The notes under the pieces were generated by a model. It ran no database searches. It saw only the letters and a list, made by a program, of their open reading frames with translations, and was not told the origin of the DNA. A stretch of DNA of 64,000 nucleotides, taken from positions 102,220-166,219 of the forward strand of contig JALCCG010000014.1 in assembly GCA_023212695.1 (NCBI GenBank), read 5' to 3'. A program made the translations under genes and the position numbers. Source of the stretch: Sporisorium sorghi. Taxonomy: Eukaryota > Basidiomycota > Ustilaginomycetes > Ustilaginales > Ustilaginaceae. Positions 1-8,402 of the stretch are shown piece by piece. Positions within the stretch are counted from its first letter, which is position 1. Every line of letters begins with the position of its first letter.

Positions 1-225
1 CGGTAAGCCGGCATGTCGGATATTCTCGGCCAGCTCAAGGCCGTTGATGCCAGGCATCTCGATGTCGAGCAGGCATATATCCGGCTGATGATGCCGTATT
101 GCTTCCCATGCTTGTTCCCCGTCCGGCACTTCCGCCACCACCTCGATATCGTCTTCGAATCGGAGCAGCGAGGCGAAAGCGCCGCGAAGCATTTTCTGAT
201 CTTCGGCAATGATAATCCGAATCAT
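1..225 (-). CDS. NarL/DesR-type response regulator, N-terminal part (gene runs off the left edge)
   Basis: The minus-strand reading from the ATG at 225 gives 75 residues of a receiver domain. It starts MIRIIIAEDQKMLR, with the acidic pair at residues 8-9, and carries the phospho-acceptor Asp in the CLLDIEMPG motif. The ATG overlaps the TGA of the upstream kinase in an ATGA junction, so the two proteins are translationally coupled. Pairing with a HisKA_3 kinase predicts a C-terminal LuxR-type HTH outside the window. Family knowledge places such pairs with DesKR (membrane fluidity) or LiaRS-like sensors. No desaturase gene is seen beside it here. Confidence 0.88.
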   Translation of the reverse strand, partial: MIRIIIAEDQKMLRGAFASLLRFEDDIEVVAEVPDGEQAWEAIRHHQPDICLLDIEMPGINGLELAENIRHAGLP

Positions 226-1343
226 GAATCGTCCTCCTTCTCGTGCTGGTGAATCGGAAGTTTCAGGGACAGAACCGTCCCTCCCGCAGGGGATGGGCAA
301 ATCGCGAAGGAGCCTCCTAAGATCTGCATTCGCTCCACCATTGACGGAATGCCATTCCCGCCTTCCTGCTGCGTAACCCCCTTGCCGTCATCTGTAATAT
401 GGATGACGTAGGATTGCTCCTTGACTTCCAGCATGATCGTGCACCGCTTTGCCCCGCTGTGCTTGATAATGTTGGTAGTAGCCTCGCGGACGCACAGCGA
501 CAGCATCGTCTCTTCCACGCTGGATAACAGCGGTGTCTTGCCATGATATTCAATATAAAGTGCGATGCCTGCCGTTCGGAGCAGTTCTACCGAATGCTCC
601 AGTTCGCCGGGAAGAGAGATGAACTTCATCTCCGATACCAGTTCCCTCACCTGCTTGATCGCCGTTCTGGAGGTAGCCAGAATATCGCCTAGCTCCCGCT
701 TCGCCTGGGCAGTATCTTTATCTACCCACTTGGTGGCCAGCTCGCTTTTCAATTTAATCATCATCAAGGTCTGTCCCAAGATGTCGTGCAGATCTCTTGC
801 AATCCGCTGCCGTTCTTCCTGCTGAATAAATTTCGCAATCTGCTCGTTCGCAGCATCAAGCTCTCCTTGAAGGCTTTTGGATTTCTCCTTGATATAGATG
901 ACGATGGGGTACACCGTCTGGATGATCATCACCGGCAAGTACACGGCATTAGATATCTGGAGCAGCGGTTCCATCCGAATGATGAACACGAACATAAAGG
1001 AAAGGGCAATGCCCGCGCTGCCGATCGCGATGTGCCCTTTGGATCTGGACCTGCCAAGCAGGTCGGCAAAAATAAACCCGAACCATAGGATGACCGGACC
1101 GATATACACCGCGAGGACCGCAAGAACGAACAGGCCGGACAATACGGCCGCCAGCAGCCCGCCGTCCCGGCGCCACAACGCAAAATAAAAGGAGACGAGA
1201 AACAGCAGGAGCAGCATAAGGCTGCTCCATAGTCCCAGCGCCCCATCCAAACGGAGCACGCGGTAGAATAAAAACACGATCAGCACGAAATCTATGAGCA
1301 AATAATTTTTAATTTGGTCTTTCGGATACAGCTTGTCGAGCAT
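222..1343 (-). CDS. DesK-like sensor histidine kinase (HisKA_3)
   Basis: This 373-residue membrane kinase has about five hydrophobic segments in residues 12-155. A coiled stretch follows, then a HisKA_3 dimerisation motif (RQRIARDLHD) with the phospho-accepting His at residue 186. A C-terminal HATPase domain ends in GNGIPSMVERMQILGG. The architecture is that of DesK-type sensors, which detect membrane state through their transmembrane segments. Its end overlaps the response-regulator start by ATGA, and the DUF418 gene lies 13 bp upstream, so the three probably form one operon. The stimulus cannot be read from sequence. A LiaS/VraS-like role is an alternative to DesK. Confidence 0.88.
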   Translation of the reverse strand: MLDKLYPKDQIKNYLLIDFVLIVFLFYRVLRLDGALGLWSSLMLLLLFLVSFYFALWRRDGGLLAAVLSGLFVLAVLAVYIGPVILWFGFIFADLLGRSRSKGHIAIGSAGIALSFMFVFIIRMEPLLQISNAVYLPVMIIQTVYPIVIYIKEKSKSLQGELDAANEQIAKFIQQEERQRIARDLHDILGQTLMMIKLKSELATKWVDKDTAQAKRELGDILATSRTAIKQVRELVSEMKFISLPGELEHSVELLRTAGIALYIEYHGKTPLLSSVEETMLSLCVREATTNIIKHSGAKRCTIMLEVKEQSYVIHITDDGKGVTQQEGGNGIPSMVERMQILGGSFAICPSPAGGTVLSLKLPIHQHEKEDDS

Positions 1344-1356
1344 CCCTAACCCCCTG

Positions 1357-2490
1357 CTAATTTCTATCGAATAATCCTATTGCTGTTTTGCGGAATGTCT
1401 CCATGGGCCCCAGCCGGAAGCTTCGCAGCCACAAGGATGCAAATCCGAGAAGGGATACGGAGATCAGCAGCCAAACAACGATAATGGCGGCGGAATTCAG
1501 CTTGCCGGCCAGTCCCAACCCCCAGCCGTAGAAAACGGCGGATGCGATGAGGTTCTGGATCACATAACAACTCAAGGACATTTTCCCGGCATTCTCCAGA
1601 AGACGCCACAGCCCATCCCACTTCGTATATTGTATCATTTTGGCAATGATTGCTATATACCCTATCGACATCAGCGGGGCAAACAAGTATCGGACCGGCA
1701 GGTCGAATGCCCCACCCGGGATAAAAATGAACAGATTCAGAGGCAAACCGGCATATAGACCGATCTTCAACAGCTTCTCCCTCAGCTTTTTGCCATTCTC
1801 ATCCGGTGAGAACACCCCTGCGCGCATGAAACGAACACCCAGCAGGAACAGGAATATGTTCAGCGGGATGACGAAGATGGCCTCTATCCGGAGGGGAAGG
1901 AAGTTGGCCAGGCGGTAGCTGACTTGATCAAGCCACGTCCCTTCTTGATATAGTGTGATAACGGCTTCGAAGCTGCCCGGCGATAGACCGCCGCTTGTCA
2001 GCATCAGCGCAAGGAGGGCCAGAAACATCGCTGCGTAGAGGCAACCGATCACGTTCATCGTGCGGGCGATGAGACGGTCGCCGCCCTTCACGATAAAGGC
2101 TGCAATAACGGCCGTCACGCCATAACTCATTAAGATGTCATACTCCATGACCAAGATAAAATGCAGCAAACCTTCAACGAACAGAAACATGACGGCCCAT
2201 AAGTAAACGCCAGGCCATGGCTTTCCTATACGTTTGGCCTGACGGTACTTCATCTCCAGTCCGACGCCGAACATAATCGTCAGCAGGCCGAGCAGTTTCC
2301 CGTTCACCAGAAACAGCACGATCATGCGAAGCAAATCGTTCATCTCCCACCAGCCCTCGTAGTTAGAGGTGGTGATATAGTTCAGGTCTCCCGCATGAGC
2401 GAAAATCCAGATATTCGTCCCGAGCGTTCCCAGGATGGCGAAGCCTCTCAATATATCCAGCAGGCGGATGCGGTTCGTTTGTTGTTCCAT
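1357..2490 (-). CDS. DUF418 / YeiB-type multi-pass membrane protein
   Basis: This 377-residue polytopic membrane protein opens with IRLLDILRGFAILGTLGTN, the N-terminal signature of DUF418/YeiB proteins. These are related to the acyltransferase-3 membrane fold, and most have no proven substrate. About nine or ten hydrophobic segments are visible, with a typical C-terminal GPMETFRKTAIGLF. The ATG is preceded by GGGAAGG. It is the first gene of the unit that continues into the DesK/DesR-like pair 13 bp downstream, so it may be the target or partner of that sensor. Transport or membrane-lipid modification are both possible. Confidence 0.8.
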   Translation of the reverse strand: MEQQTNRIRLLDILRGFAILGTLGTNIWIFAHAGDLNYITTSNYEGWWEMNDLLRMIVLFLVNGKLLGLLTIMFGVGLEMKYRQAKRIGKPWPGVYLWAVMFLFVEGLLHFILVMEYDILMSYGVTAVIAAFIVKGGDRLIARTMNVIGCLYAAMFLALLALMLTSGGLSPGSFEAVITLYQEGTWLDQVSYRLANFLPLRIEAIFVIPLNIFLFLLGVRFMRAGVFSPDENGKKLREKLLKIGLYAGLPLNLFIFIPGGAFDLPVRYLFAPLMSIGYIAIIAKMIQYTKWDGLWRLLENAGKMSLSCYVIQNLIASAVFYGWGLGLAGKLNSAAIIVVWLLISVSLLGFASLWLRSFRLGPMETFRKTAIGLFDRN

Positions 2491-2616
2491 GGTTGCCTTC
2501 CCTTCTTCCCTCGTAGGTTAATCTCGCAGCTTTATTGTAAATGCGAACCGTGAGGAACAACATTCACACCTGTAAAGAAATCCATATGACACCTGTCATA
2601 AGTCTGGGCGCGCATG

Positions 2617-2666
2617 AAAAAAGGTCGAAGACAAGAACTCATATAGAGCCTGTCTTCGACCTTTTT
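2617..2666 (-). terminator. Rho-independent terminator after the cstA-like gene
   Basis: A 16-bp inverted repeat has arms at 2618-2633 (AAAAAGGTCGAAGACA) and 2651-2666, with A/T runs on both flanks. It can therefore stop transcription in either direction. It lies about 100 bp beyond the stop of the minus-strand CstA-family gene and before the DUF418 promoter region. Confidence 0.85.
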
Positions 2667-2762
2667 GGCCGTTCATGAATGAGAATTGGGGCTACGCCCT
2701 GTAGACTATCTACTATGGGGACAATTTCTTAGCTGTTGGCATCGCGGGATACGCGCTCTCGA

Positions 2763-4217
2763 TCATGATGCGATGTTGCGGTAATCGGAGATATCCACCT
2801 CCAGCGACAGCTCGGCTGCGCGAGATTTCTGCGCCGCTTTGAAGAATAGGATCACGAGCACGACACTGATAACCGCACCTGCAACATACGATACATTCAA
2901 GGACTGCCTGAAGCCGATTTCGGCGTTCAAAATATACACCGTGGTTGTATAGAGTATAAACGCACCCGGAATCAGAGCCACCCAGTAATTCTTACGGGCA
3001 ATGAACAGGTACATCGCACCGACGAACAGAGCAATGGCGGCTGTCGCCTGGTTGGCCCAAGAGAAATATCTCCACAGAATATTGAAGTCAATTTGCGTTA
3101 ACGCAATGGAGATCACAAAGAGCGGAACCGCAATGAGCAGACGTTTTTTCATGCTGAACTGAGGTAGCTTGATATAATCGGCAATGATCATCCGCGCACT
3201 GCGGAAAGCGGTATCACCTGACGTAATCGGCAATACGATGACACCCAGCACAGCCAGTGTGCCTACTACAGCACCTAACGTTACCTTCGCTACTTCACTT
3301 ACCACGAGACCTGTTCCTCCTGTAGCAAGCAGCTCATTCAAGCCGTTGGCCCCTTGGAACAAACTCATGGCAGCGGCCGCCCACACCATCGCAATAATGC
3401 CCTCGGCAATCATCATACCGTAGAAAATTTTACGTCCCTGCTTCTCGGTCTGCGTAGTCCGGGAAATGATCGGTGTTTGGGTTGCATGGAATCCGGACAG
3501 AGCTCCGCAGGTTATGGTTAGAAACAACAGCGGGAAGATCGGCATTTGATCAGGGTGAAGATTGGCTAGAGTCAATTCCGGTATGGGCACCTGCTGAATG
3601 ATCAGCATTCCGCCGACACCTAATGAGGCAACTAGCAGCAGTGCACCGAAAATGGGATAAAACCGGCCGATGATCTTATCGATCGGCAGCAGTGTCGCCA
3701 AAATATAATAACCGAAAATAAACAGGGTGATAATCAACAGGCTGACCTTGCCGTTCATCAGGTTGTGGAGCAAACTCGCCGGTGAAGTAACAAAGACTGT
3801 ACCCACCAGAATCAGCAGCAGGATCGCGAAAGCGTTCACAACATGCTTCATCACTTTCCCCAGAAACTTGCCTGCAAGCTCCGGCAAATGCGCGCCGCGG
3901 TTACGGATCGAGATCATGCCTGTCAGATAGTCATGGACGGCTCCGGCAAATATACATCCGAGCACAATCCAGATAAAAGCAACCGGTCCATACAGTGCTC
4001 CCATAATCGGGCCGAAGATCGGCCCTACACCGGCTATATTCAGGAGCTGAATAAGAGAGTTTTTATTGGAGCTCATGGGGAGGTAATCAACGCCGTCCTG
4101 ATTGACATAGGCTGGAGTGGCCCTCTCTTCTTTAACCCCGAACATTTTTTCAATGTATTTACCGTAAGTAAAATATCCGGCAACAAGCAGAATGATGGAT
4201 ATAATGAAGGTATACAT
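2763..4217 (-). CDS. cstA: CstA-family carbon-starvation transporter (probable pyruvate or peptide uptake)
   Basis: This 484-residue polytopic protein has the CstA signature regions: NQDGVDYLPMSSNKNSL near residue 40, IAGVGPIFGPIMGALYGP, and TCGALSGFHATQTPIISRTT. It is shorter than E. coli CstA (about 700) and matches the compact form of the family. E. coli relatives (BtsT/YjiY, CstA) import pyruvate or peptides. A LytTR/LytS pair of the BtsSR/LytST type sits immediately upstream on the same strand, and in E. coli such a pair controls btsT. A pyruvate role is therefore an inference from context. The start has a GAGGAGG site, and a cre site overlaps the promoter. Confidence 0.9.
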   Translation of the reverse strand: MYTFIISIILLVAGYFTYGKYIEKMFGVKEERATPAYVNQDGVDYLPMSSNKNSLIQLLNIAGVGPIFGPIMGALYGPVAFIWIVLGCIFAGAVHDYLTGMISIRNRGAHLPELAGKFLGKVMKHVVNAFAILLLILVGTVFVTSPASLLHNLMNGKVSLLIITLFIFGYYILATLLPIDKIIGRFYPIFGALLLVASLGVGGMLIIQQVPIPELTLANLHPDQMPIFPLLFLTITCGALSGFHATQTPIISRTTQTEKQGRKIFYGMMIAEGIIAMVWAAAAMSLFQGANGLNELLATGGTGLVVSEVAKVTLGAVVGTLAVLGVIVLPITSGDTAFRSARMIIADYIKLPQFSMKKRLLIAVPLFVISIALTQIDFNILWRYFSWANQATAAIALFVGAMYLFIARKNYWVALIPGAFILYTTTVYILNAEIGFRQSLNVSYVAGAVISVVLVILFFKAAQKSRAAELSLEVDISDYRNIAS

Positions 4218-4234
4218 GCCTTCGCCCTCCTCTA

Positions 4235-4258
4235 TTGGAATCGCTTACATTGATTATA
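4235..4258 (-). promoter_or_regulatory. cre site and -10 element of the cstA-like gene
   Basis: On the plus strand 4235-4249 reads TTGGAATCGCTTACA, which fits every fixed position of the CcpA consensus WTGNAANCGNWNNCW. On the minus strand a TATAAT -10 element lies at 4258-4253, so the predicted transcription start falls inside the cre site. This placement usually means CcpA repression. No good -35 is present, which fits an activator-dependent promoter such as one served by a LytTR regulator. Confidence 0.72.
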
Positions 4259-4413
4259 AACAATTCAGCAAGACGAGAGGTCGGTTTTGAGTTAACATGT
4301 CGTTCCCGCTCATCAAGATGCGCAAAATGAAGATTAACACGCATATCATGGCATGTACATCCAGCTCTATTTCTATATCATCCCTTACTGCATTGCTACC
4401 CAAACACCGCTTG

Positions 4414-5151
4414 CTATAACTCCATGGCTTCGCGAAACGCCTTGGCATAGTTTCGGCTCACAGCGAGTTTATCGCTGCAGTCCTTAAGCTCAAGCTGGAA
4501 TGCACCGTTAAACCAGGGAACCAGCCTGTTAACGTAATCCAGGTGAACCATGTAGCTTTTGTGGATTCGAAAGAACGGATACTTCTGCAGCTTCACCTCC
4601 AGCTCCTTCAACGGGGTTTTAACACGGTAATGCTTATGGACTGTGACGATCTTGGAATATGTATCCTCACGTGAGATATAGATAATTTCGTCCGGATCGA
4701 TAAAGAGAATCTCGCCGTTCTCTTCCAGCGACAGCTTGCCGCAGGATTTAAGAGGAAGATGTGCGGCGGAAGCTTCTTTATGAAAAGCTTTTTCCAGACG
4801 CCTTACGGTCTCTGCCAGTCGTTCCTCATCAATCGGCTTTAACAGATAGTCCAGCGCTTCGAATTGAAAAGCCTCCACGCCAAATTGAGGATACGCCGTT
4901 GCAAACACGATTTGGGGGGGATTCTTCAATCTCGTTAATGCTCTTGCCGTCTCAAGTCCGTTCATCCGCGGCATTTCTACGTCCAGAAACACCGCTTCCG
5001 GCTGCAGCTGCATCGTCCTTAACACCGCCTGTTCCCCGGAATCTGCTTCCCCGACAATTTCCAATGCCGGATGCTGCTTTAATAGAAAGATCAGTTCTTC
5101 ACGGCTGTAACGTTCATCGTCCACGATCAGTGTTCGAATACGTTCTATCAT
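4414..5151 (-). CDS. LytTR-family response regulator
   Basis: This 245-residue regulator has an N-terminal receiver (acidic pair at residues 11-12, phospho-acceptor Asp57 in FLDVEMPRMNG, CheY-like KPI). Its C-terminal LytTR DNA-binding domain contains EIIYISREDTYSKIV and the FFRIHKSYMVHLDYV motif. It follows the LytS-like kinase by 18 bp and precedes the CstA-family transporter on the same strand. Known relatives (BtsR in E. coli, LytT in B. subtilis) switch on pyruvate transporters when extracellular pyruvate appears. The transporter next door is the natural target. Confidence 0.9.
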   Translation of the reverse strand: MIERIRTLIVDDERYSREELIFLLKQHPALEIVGEADSGEQAVLRTMQLQPEAVFLDVEMPRMNGLETARALTRLKNPPQIVFATAYPQFGVEAFQFEALDYLLKPIDEERLAETVRRLEKAFHKEASAAHLPLKSCGKLSLEENGEILFIDPDEIIYISREDTYSKIVTVHKHYRVKTPLKELEVKLQKYPFFRIHKSYMVHLDYVNRLVPWFNGAFQLELKDCSDKLAVSRNYAKAFREAMEL

Positions 5152-5169
5152 GTGATGGGTCCCCTTCCT

Positions 5170-6921
5170 TCATGAATGGATTTTAACGTTAACGGCAGGC
5201 GGAATTCGGAAATTGATTTCGGTTCCTGCCGATTTGTCACTCTTGATGTTTAGTGATGCCTCGGGTCCATACATCAAGGTTAACCTTCGATTTACATTGT
5301 ACACGGCCATTCCGGTTCCCGATGCTGAATCGAGCATTTGGCGGCCCAGGTACTGAAGCCGTTCCGGCGTAATGCCCTCTCCATTATCCCTGATCGTGAC
5401 GGATACGCCTGAGGCAGGTTCACCCTCAACGAGGATATCGATGACACAGTTGTCCGTCTTGTCCCTGAAGCCGTGACGTATGCTGTTCTCCACTAACGGC
5501 TGCAAGGTCAGCGGCGGCACCAGCGCATGGAGCGCGGCATCCTCCACCTCATAGCGAATAAACAGTTTATCCTCGAATCGAGTCTGTTCAATGCTCATAT
5601 ATGAACGTATATGCTGCAACTCATCCTGAAGCGTCACCTTCTCAGAGGTTGCTGCCGACAGATTCTGACGGATATAATTCGATAGATTCCGCAATAGTTT
5701 TCTTGCCTTCTCTGCATCAATCCGCGTTAAAGAGAGTATGGTATTCAATGTATTAAACAGAAAATGCGGATGGATTTGGGCTTGCAGCGTCTTAATCTCA
5801 GCTTCTCTGGCAAGCTCCTTGGTTTCGGCCAACTGAGCGGCCTCCAGCTGGTAACTTAACAACATGGTAAGACCGGACATCAGTTCCTTCGTTACATGCG
5901 AGATATCCTTGGGACTGCTGAAATAGAACTTTAGGGTACCCACGGTGTGTTCCCCTTGTTTCAAGGGCCCGATGATCACCGCCCCAAGCGGACATTCCGT
6001 CTTCTGGCATTGAATATGATCCCGATCGGCGATCAATTGCTCCCCTTGTTCAATGACCCGGCGTGTTACTTCAGTCTGCAGCGGTCGGCCTGCTGCGTGG
6101 TGGTCATCCCCTGTCCCGATATGAGCCAGAATAACACGATCATCGGTCATGGCTATGGCACTGGCTTTGACTTCTTCGTATAAGATCCGGCATACCGCCT
6201 CCGCAGACTGTGGATTCATGCCCTGACGCATGTAGGCAAGCGTCCTGCGAGCGATACGAAGTGAGGTTTGGGCCTGCAGGGCAGCAATCCTCTCCTCTTC
6301 ATTCAGTACGGACCGGATAATCAGCAGAAATAAAGCACATCCGATCCCGTTTGCTACAATCATCGGAACTCCAATATATCCAACCAAAGACACGGCCTGT
6401 TCAAATGGCCTCGACAAGAGCAGGATGATCAGCATCTGAAGAGATTCTGCCAACGCCCCCATTAACAGTGCCGCTGAAAAAGAAACCTTCTCATTCTTCT
6501 TATGAAACAAGCTGGCCAAGAGTCCTGCTAATATGGTGGCCAAGCCACAGGCCAGACTCGTAAAACCGCCTAATGTAAAACGATGGAGTCCTGCTATCAG
6601 GCCTGCGCCGAGCCCGATTCTCCAACCTCCGAACATTCCGGCCATGACTACGCCGACAACCCGGGAGTTTGCAATCGCTTCTTCTCCGGCAACCTGCATC
6701 ATCCATTTGTTCACTTCAAGCGATTCGGTATTTACGGTTATGCCCGTATACGTTCCGACGATACCCAGAACGCCAAAAACCAATATGGCTTGCAGCTGCT
6801 GCACAGGCGCCAGCTTGTCCTGACTTATCATCGTCCGAAAAAATCTCAGACGGGTAACAATAAAGGCAATCGTCACAATGATCCCGATCCGCTCGGTCAT
6901 CGTGATCAGCAGTTCAAACAT
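5170..6921 (-). CDS. LytS/BtsS-type sensor histidine kinase
   Basis: The sensor has an N-terminal multi-pass 5TMR-LYT domain (GTYTGITVN, NSRVVGVVMAGMFGG), a GAF-like middle domain, and a His_kinase region with the phospho-accepting His in QAQIHPHFLFNTLNTI. A C-terminal ATPase domain follows (NSIRHGF, IRDNGEGI). The ATG at 6921 is chosen because GGGGTGA lies just upstream. A TTG at 6936 would add five residues but lacks a ribosome site. It is transcribed with the LytTR regulator 18 bp downstream and probably senses pyruvate or a related metabolite for the CstA-family gene. Confidence 0.9.
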   Translation of the reverse strand: MFELLITMTERIGIIVTIAFIVTRLRFFRTMISQDKLAPVQQLQAILVFGVLGIVGTYTGITVNTESLEVNKWMMQVAGEEAIANSRVVGVVMAGMFGGWRIGLGAGLIAGLHRFTLGGFTSLACGLATILAGLLASLFHKKNEKVSFSAALLMGALAESLQMLIILLLSRPFEQAVSLVGYIGVPMIVANGIGCALFLLIIRSVLNEEERIAALQAQTSLRIARRTLAYMRQGMNPQSAEAVCRILYEEVKASAIAMTDDRVILAHIGTGDDHHAAGRPLQTEVTRRVIEQGEQLIADRDHIQCQKTECPLGAVIIGPLKQGEHTVGTLKFYFSSPKDISHVTKELMSGLTMLLSYQLEAAQLAETKELAREAEIKTLQAQIHPHFLFNTLNTILSLTRIDAEKARKLLRNLSNYIRQNLSAATSEKVTLQDELQHIRSYMSIEQTRFEDKLFIRYEVEDAALHALVPPLTLQPLVENSIRHGFRDKTDNCVIDILVEGEPASGVSVTIRDNGEGITPERLQYLGRQMLDSASGTGMAVYNVNRRLTLMYGPEASLNIKSDKSAGTEINFRIPPAVNVKIHS

Positions 6922-6965
6922 GGCGTCACCCCGCAATCCACATCTATTCGGTACTCAACATCTTC

Positions 6966-7013
6966 ACTTCAGTATGAAGTATGCCGTTAAGCTGGCGATA
7001 CATACTAAAGTAT
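6966..7013 (-). promoter_or_regulatory. Two short dyads upstream of the LytS-like gene
   Basis: ACTTCA-GTA-TGAAGT at 6966-6980 is a perfect 6-bp dyad. ATACT-AA-AGTAT at 7002-7013 is a perfect 5-bp dyad. Both lie in the gene-free stretch upstream of the kinase start. They could be operators or chance palindromes. Confidence 0.25.
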
Positions 7014-7097
7014 CATGGCTGAAGCTCAAAAAACAAGAAACCTCCCGCTTCGAATTGGAATCGAAGCCGAAGGTCAGAAGGTCGTTCTCTTTCAAGA

Positions 7098-7709
7098 TTA
7101 TCTATTCAGGTTTAGGTTGAGGGGCTTACTCCACTCCATATAAATGCGTTCATGGAATCCTGAATCCTCCGAGTGCCCTTCGGGCTTGCGTTCAATCTCC
7201 CGAAATCCTAATTTCGGATACAGCCGAAGCCCGGCTTCGTTGCTGTTCGCCACTTCCAGGACATAACGCCTGTAGGGCAGCTCCTTCATCACATGCTTCA
7301 TCAACGCAGTAGAAACTCCTTTGCCGCGTGCTTTTTCCGTTGTGGCCACACATTCGATATAGCCGGTATCGTCATCGTATGGCAGCGCCAGATTAAATTC
7401 GTTTTTCATAACCTCATAAGCCAGTTTGCCCGTCTTGTCTCCAAGAGCATCCTGAAGCGGGGTTAATGCCACCGGCATCGCCCGCTGCCCGTTATGGCAA
7501 CAAGCCAGAATCCCGATGATTACGCCCTGCACCTCGGCCACATAAAACACCTCAGGACTGAACAAGTCTTGAAAGGCTGTTTGCAGCGTGTTCCTGTCCT
7601 GCGTGAAATAGGACAGCTCGTTATAGTACCCGTCAACAAATACCTCGGCCACTTCCCTGCGAACGTCACGATCATAATCTGCCATTCTTCGAATCCTGAT
7701 TGTATTCAC
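7098..7709 (-). CDS. GNAT-family N-acetyltransferase
   Basis: The 203-residue protein has GNAT features: a first strand with IRIRRMADYD, an acetyl-CoA binding loop in ATTEKARGKGVSTALM (R/Q-x-x-G-x-G/A), and a C-terminal ANSNEAGLRLYPKLGFREIE motif. Translation starts at a GTG (7709) behind AGGAGGAAAGCAGG. It is the last gene of a four-gene operon (YkoP-like, condensation-fold, zinc-ribbon membrane protein, GNAT) with a 15-bp gap to its neighbour. The substrate is unknown. The company of an acyltransferase suggests a small molecule rather than a ribosomal protein. Confidence 0.85.
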   Translation of the reverse strand: MNTIRIRRMADYDRDVRREVAEVFVDGYYNELSYFTQDRNTLQTAFQDLFSPEVFYVAEVQGVIIGILACCHNGQRAMPVALTPLQDALGDKTGKLAYEVMKNEFNLALPYDDDTGYIECVATTEKARGKGVSTALMKHVMKELPYRRYVLEVANSNEAGLRLYPKLGFREIERKPEGHSEDSGFHERIYMEWSKPLNLNLNR

Positions 7710-7724
7710 CCTGCTTTCCTCCTG

Positions 7725-8402
7725 TCAAAAATGTAATCTGCGCTTGATGTCCTGGCGGAATCCCTTGTCAGCGAGCAGGCACATCCCGCCAAAGGTGAGC
7801 AGCGCGTACAGCGCAGCCGCAACGGCTGTCCATAACACGTGCGACATGCCGACGGCATACAGCAGCAAGGGGATAAATCCAAGGAGAATCAGGGTTAGCA
7901 GGTATCCTGCGAACTCCCGCCAACGCATTTTTTTCGTGCTGCAGATCAGCGTTATGAAAAAGGTTGCCGCCATCATCAGGAACGGGATCACGTAGCCCGT
8001 CGACCAGTAATTTGTATCCGCCACCACATTGATCCACAGCAGCATGCCGGACAATCCGAGCAGTTGAACGATGACCTTGCCGCCAAGATGTGATCGGGAC
8101 ATCAAGGTATGTCTGATGAACAGCCAGGCATACAGCACACAGGGCATCAGATACAGACTCCACCAAACATCGCGATTTCCCAGCGCGTTAATTATGACGG
8201 AAACACTGATGACGGATACAACAATAAAGGCGAGCCAGTTGGAGAGAAGACTGCTGGCACGCTCCTCCTCCCGAACCGTATAGGCGGGATACCATCGATT
8301 ACCAGCTAATGATGCCGCGTCCTTGCCATGTAAGTTCCTACGGCACAAGGGACACGCTGCATGCACCGGATCTACGGTAACGCCACAGCTCTCGCATCTC
8401 AT
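7725..8402 (-). CDS. Zinc-ribbon multi-pass membrane protein (DUF6320-like)
   Basis: The protein opens with a zinc-ribbon MRCESCGV...CPLCRRNL, two CxxC pairs 13-15 residues apart, followed by about six hydrophobic segments. The ATG at 8402 is chosen because it overlaps the TGA of the upstream gene as ATGA and follows a GGGGG run. An ATG at 8417 is possible but less well placed. Translational coupling to the condensation-fold acyltransferase upstream suggests that the two act together at the membrane. Proteins of this kind are commonly annotated DUF6320 beside COG4908 genes. No enzymatic motif is visible. Confidence 0.7.
   Translation of the reverse strand: MRCESCGVTVDPVHAACPLCRRNLHGKDAASLAGNRWYPAYTVREEERASSLLSNWLAFIVVSVISVSVIINALGNRDVWWSLYLMPCVLYAWLFIRHTLMSRSHLGGKVIVQLLGLSGMLLWINVVADTNYWSTGYVIPFLMMAATFFITLICSTKKMRWREFAGYLLTLILLGFIPLLLYAVGMSHVLWTAVAAALYALLTFGGMCLLADKGFRQDIKRRLHF

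Noticed and set aside
222..2490. Complete DesKR-desaturase operon
   Set aside because: No desaturase gene lies beside the kinase. The neighbour is a DUF418 protein, so the DES name is kept only as a similarity.
4259..4413. Paired LytTR-binding direct repeats upstream of cstA
   Set aside because: TGTTAATC and TGTTAACT words exist but are 42 bp apart. The usual 20-22 bp spacing is not met, so they are not annotated.
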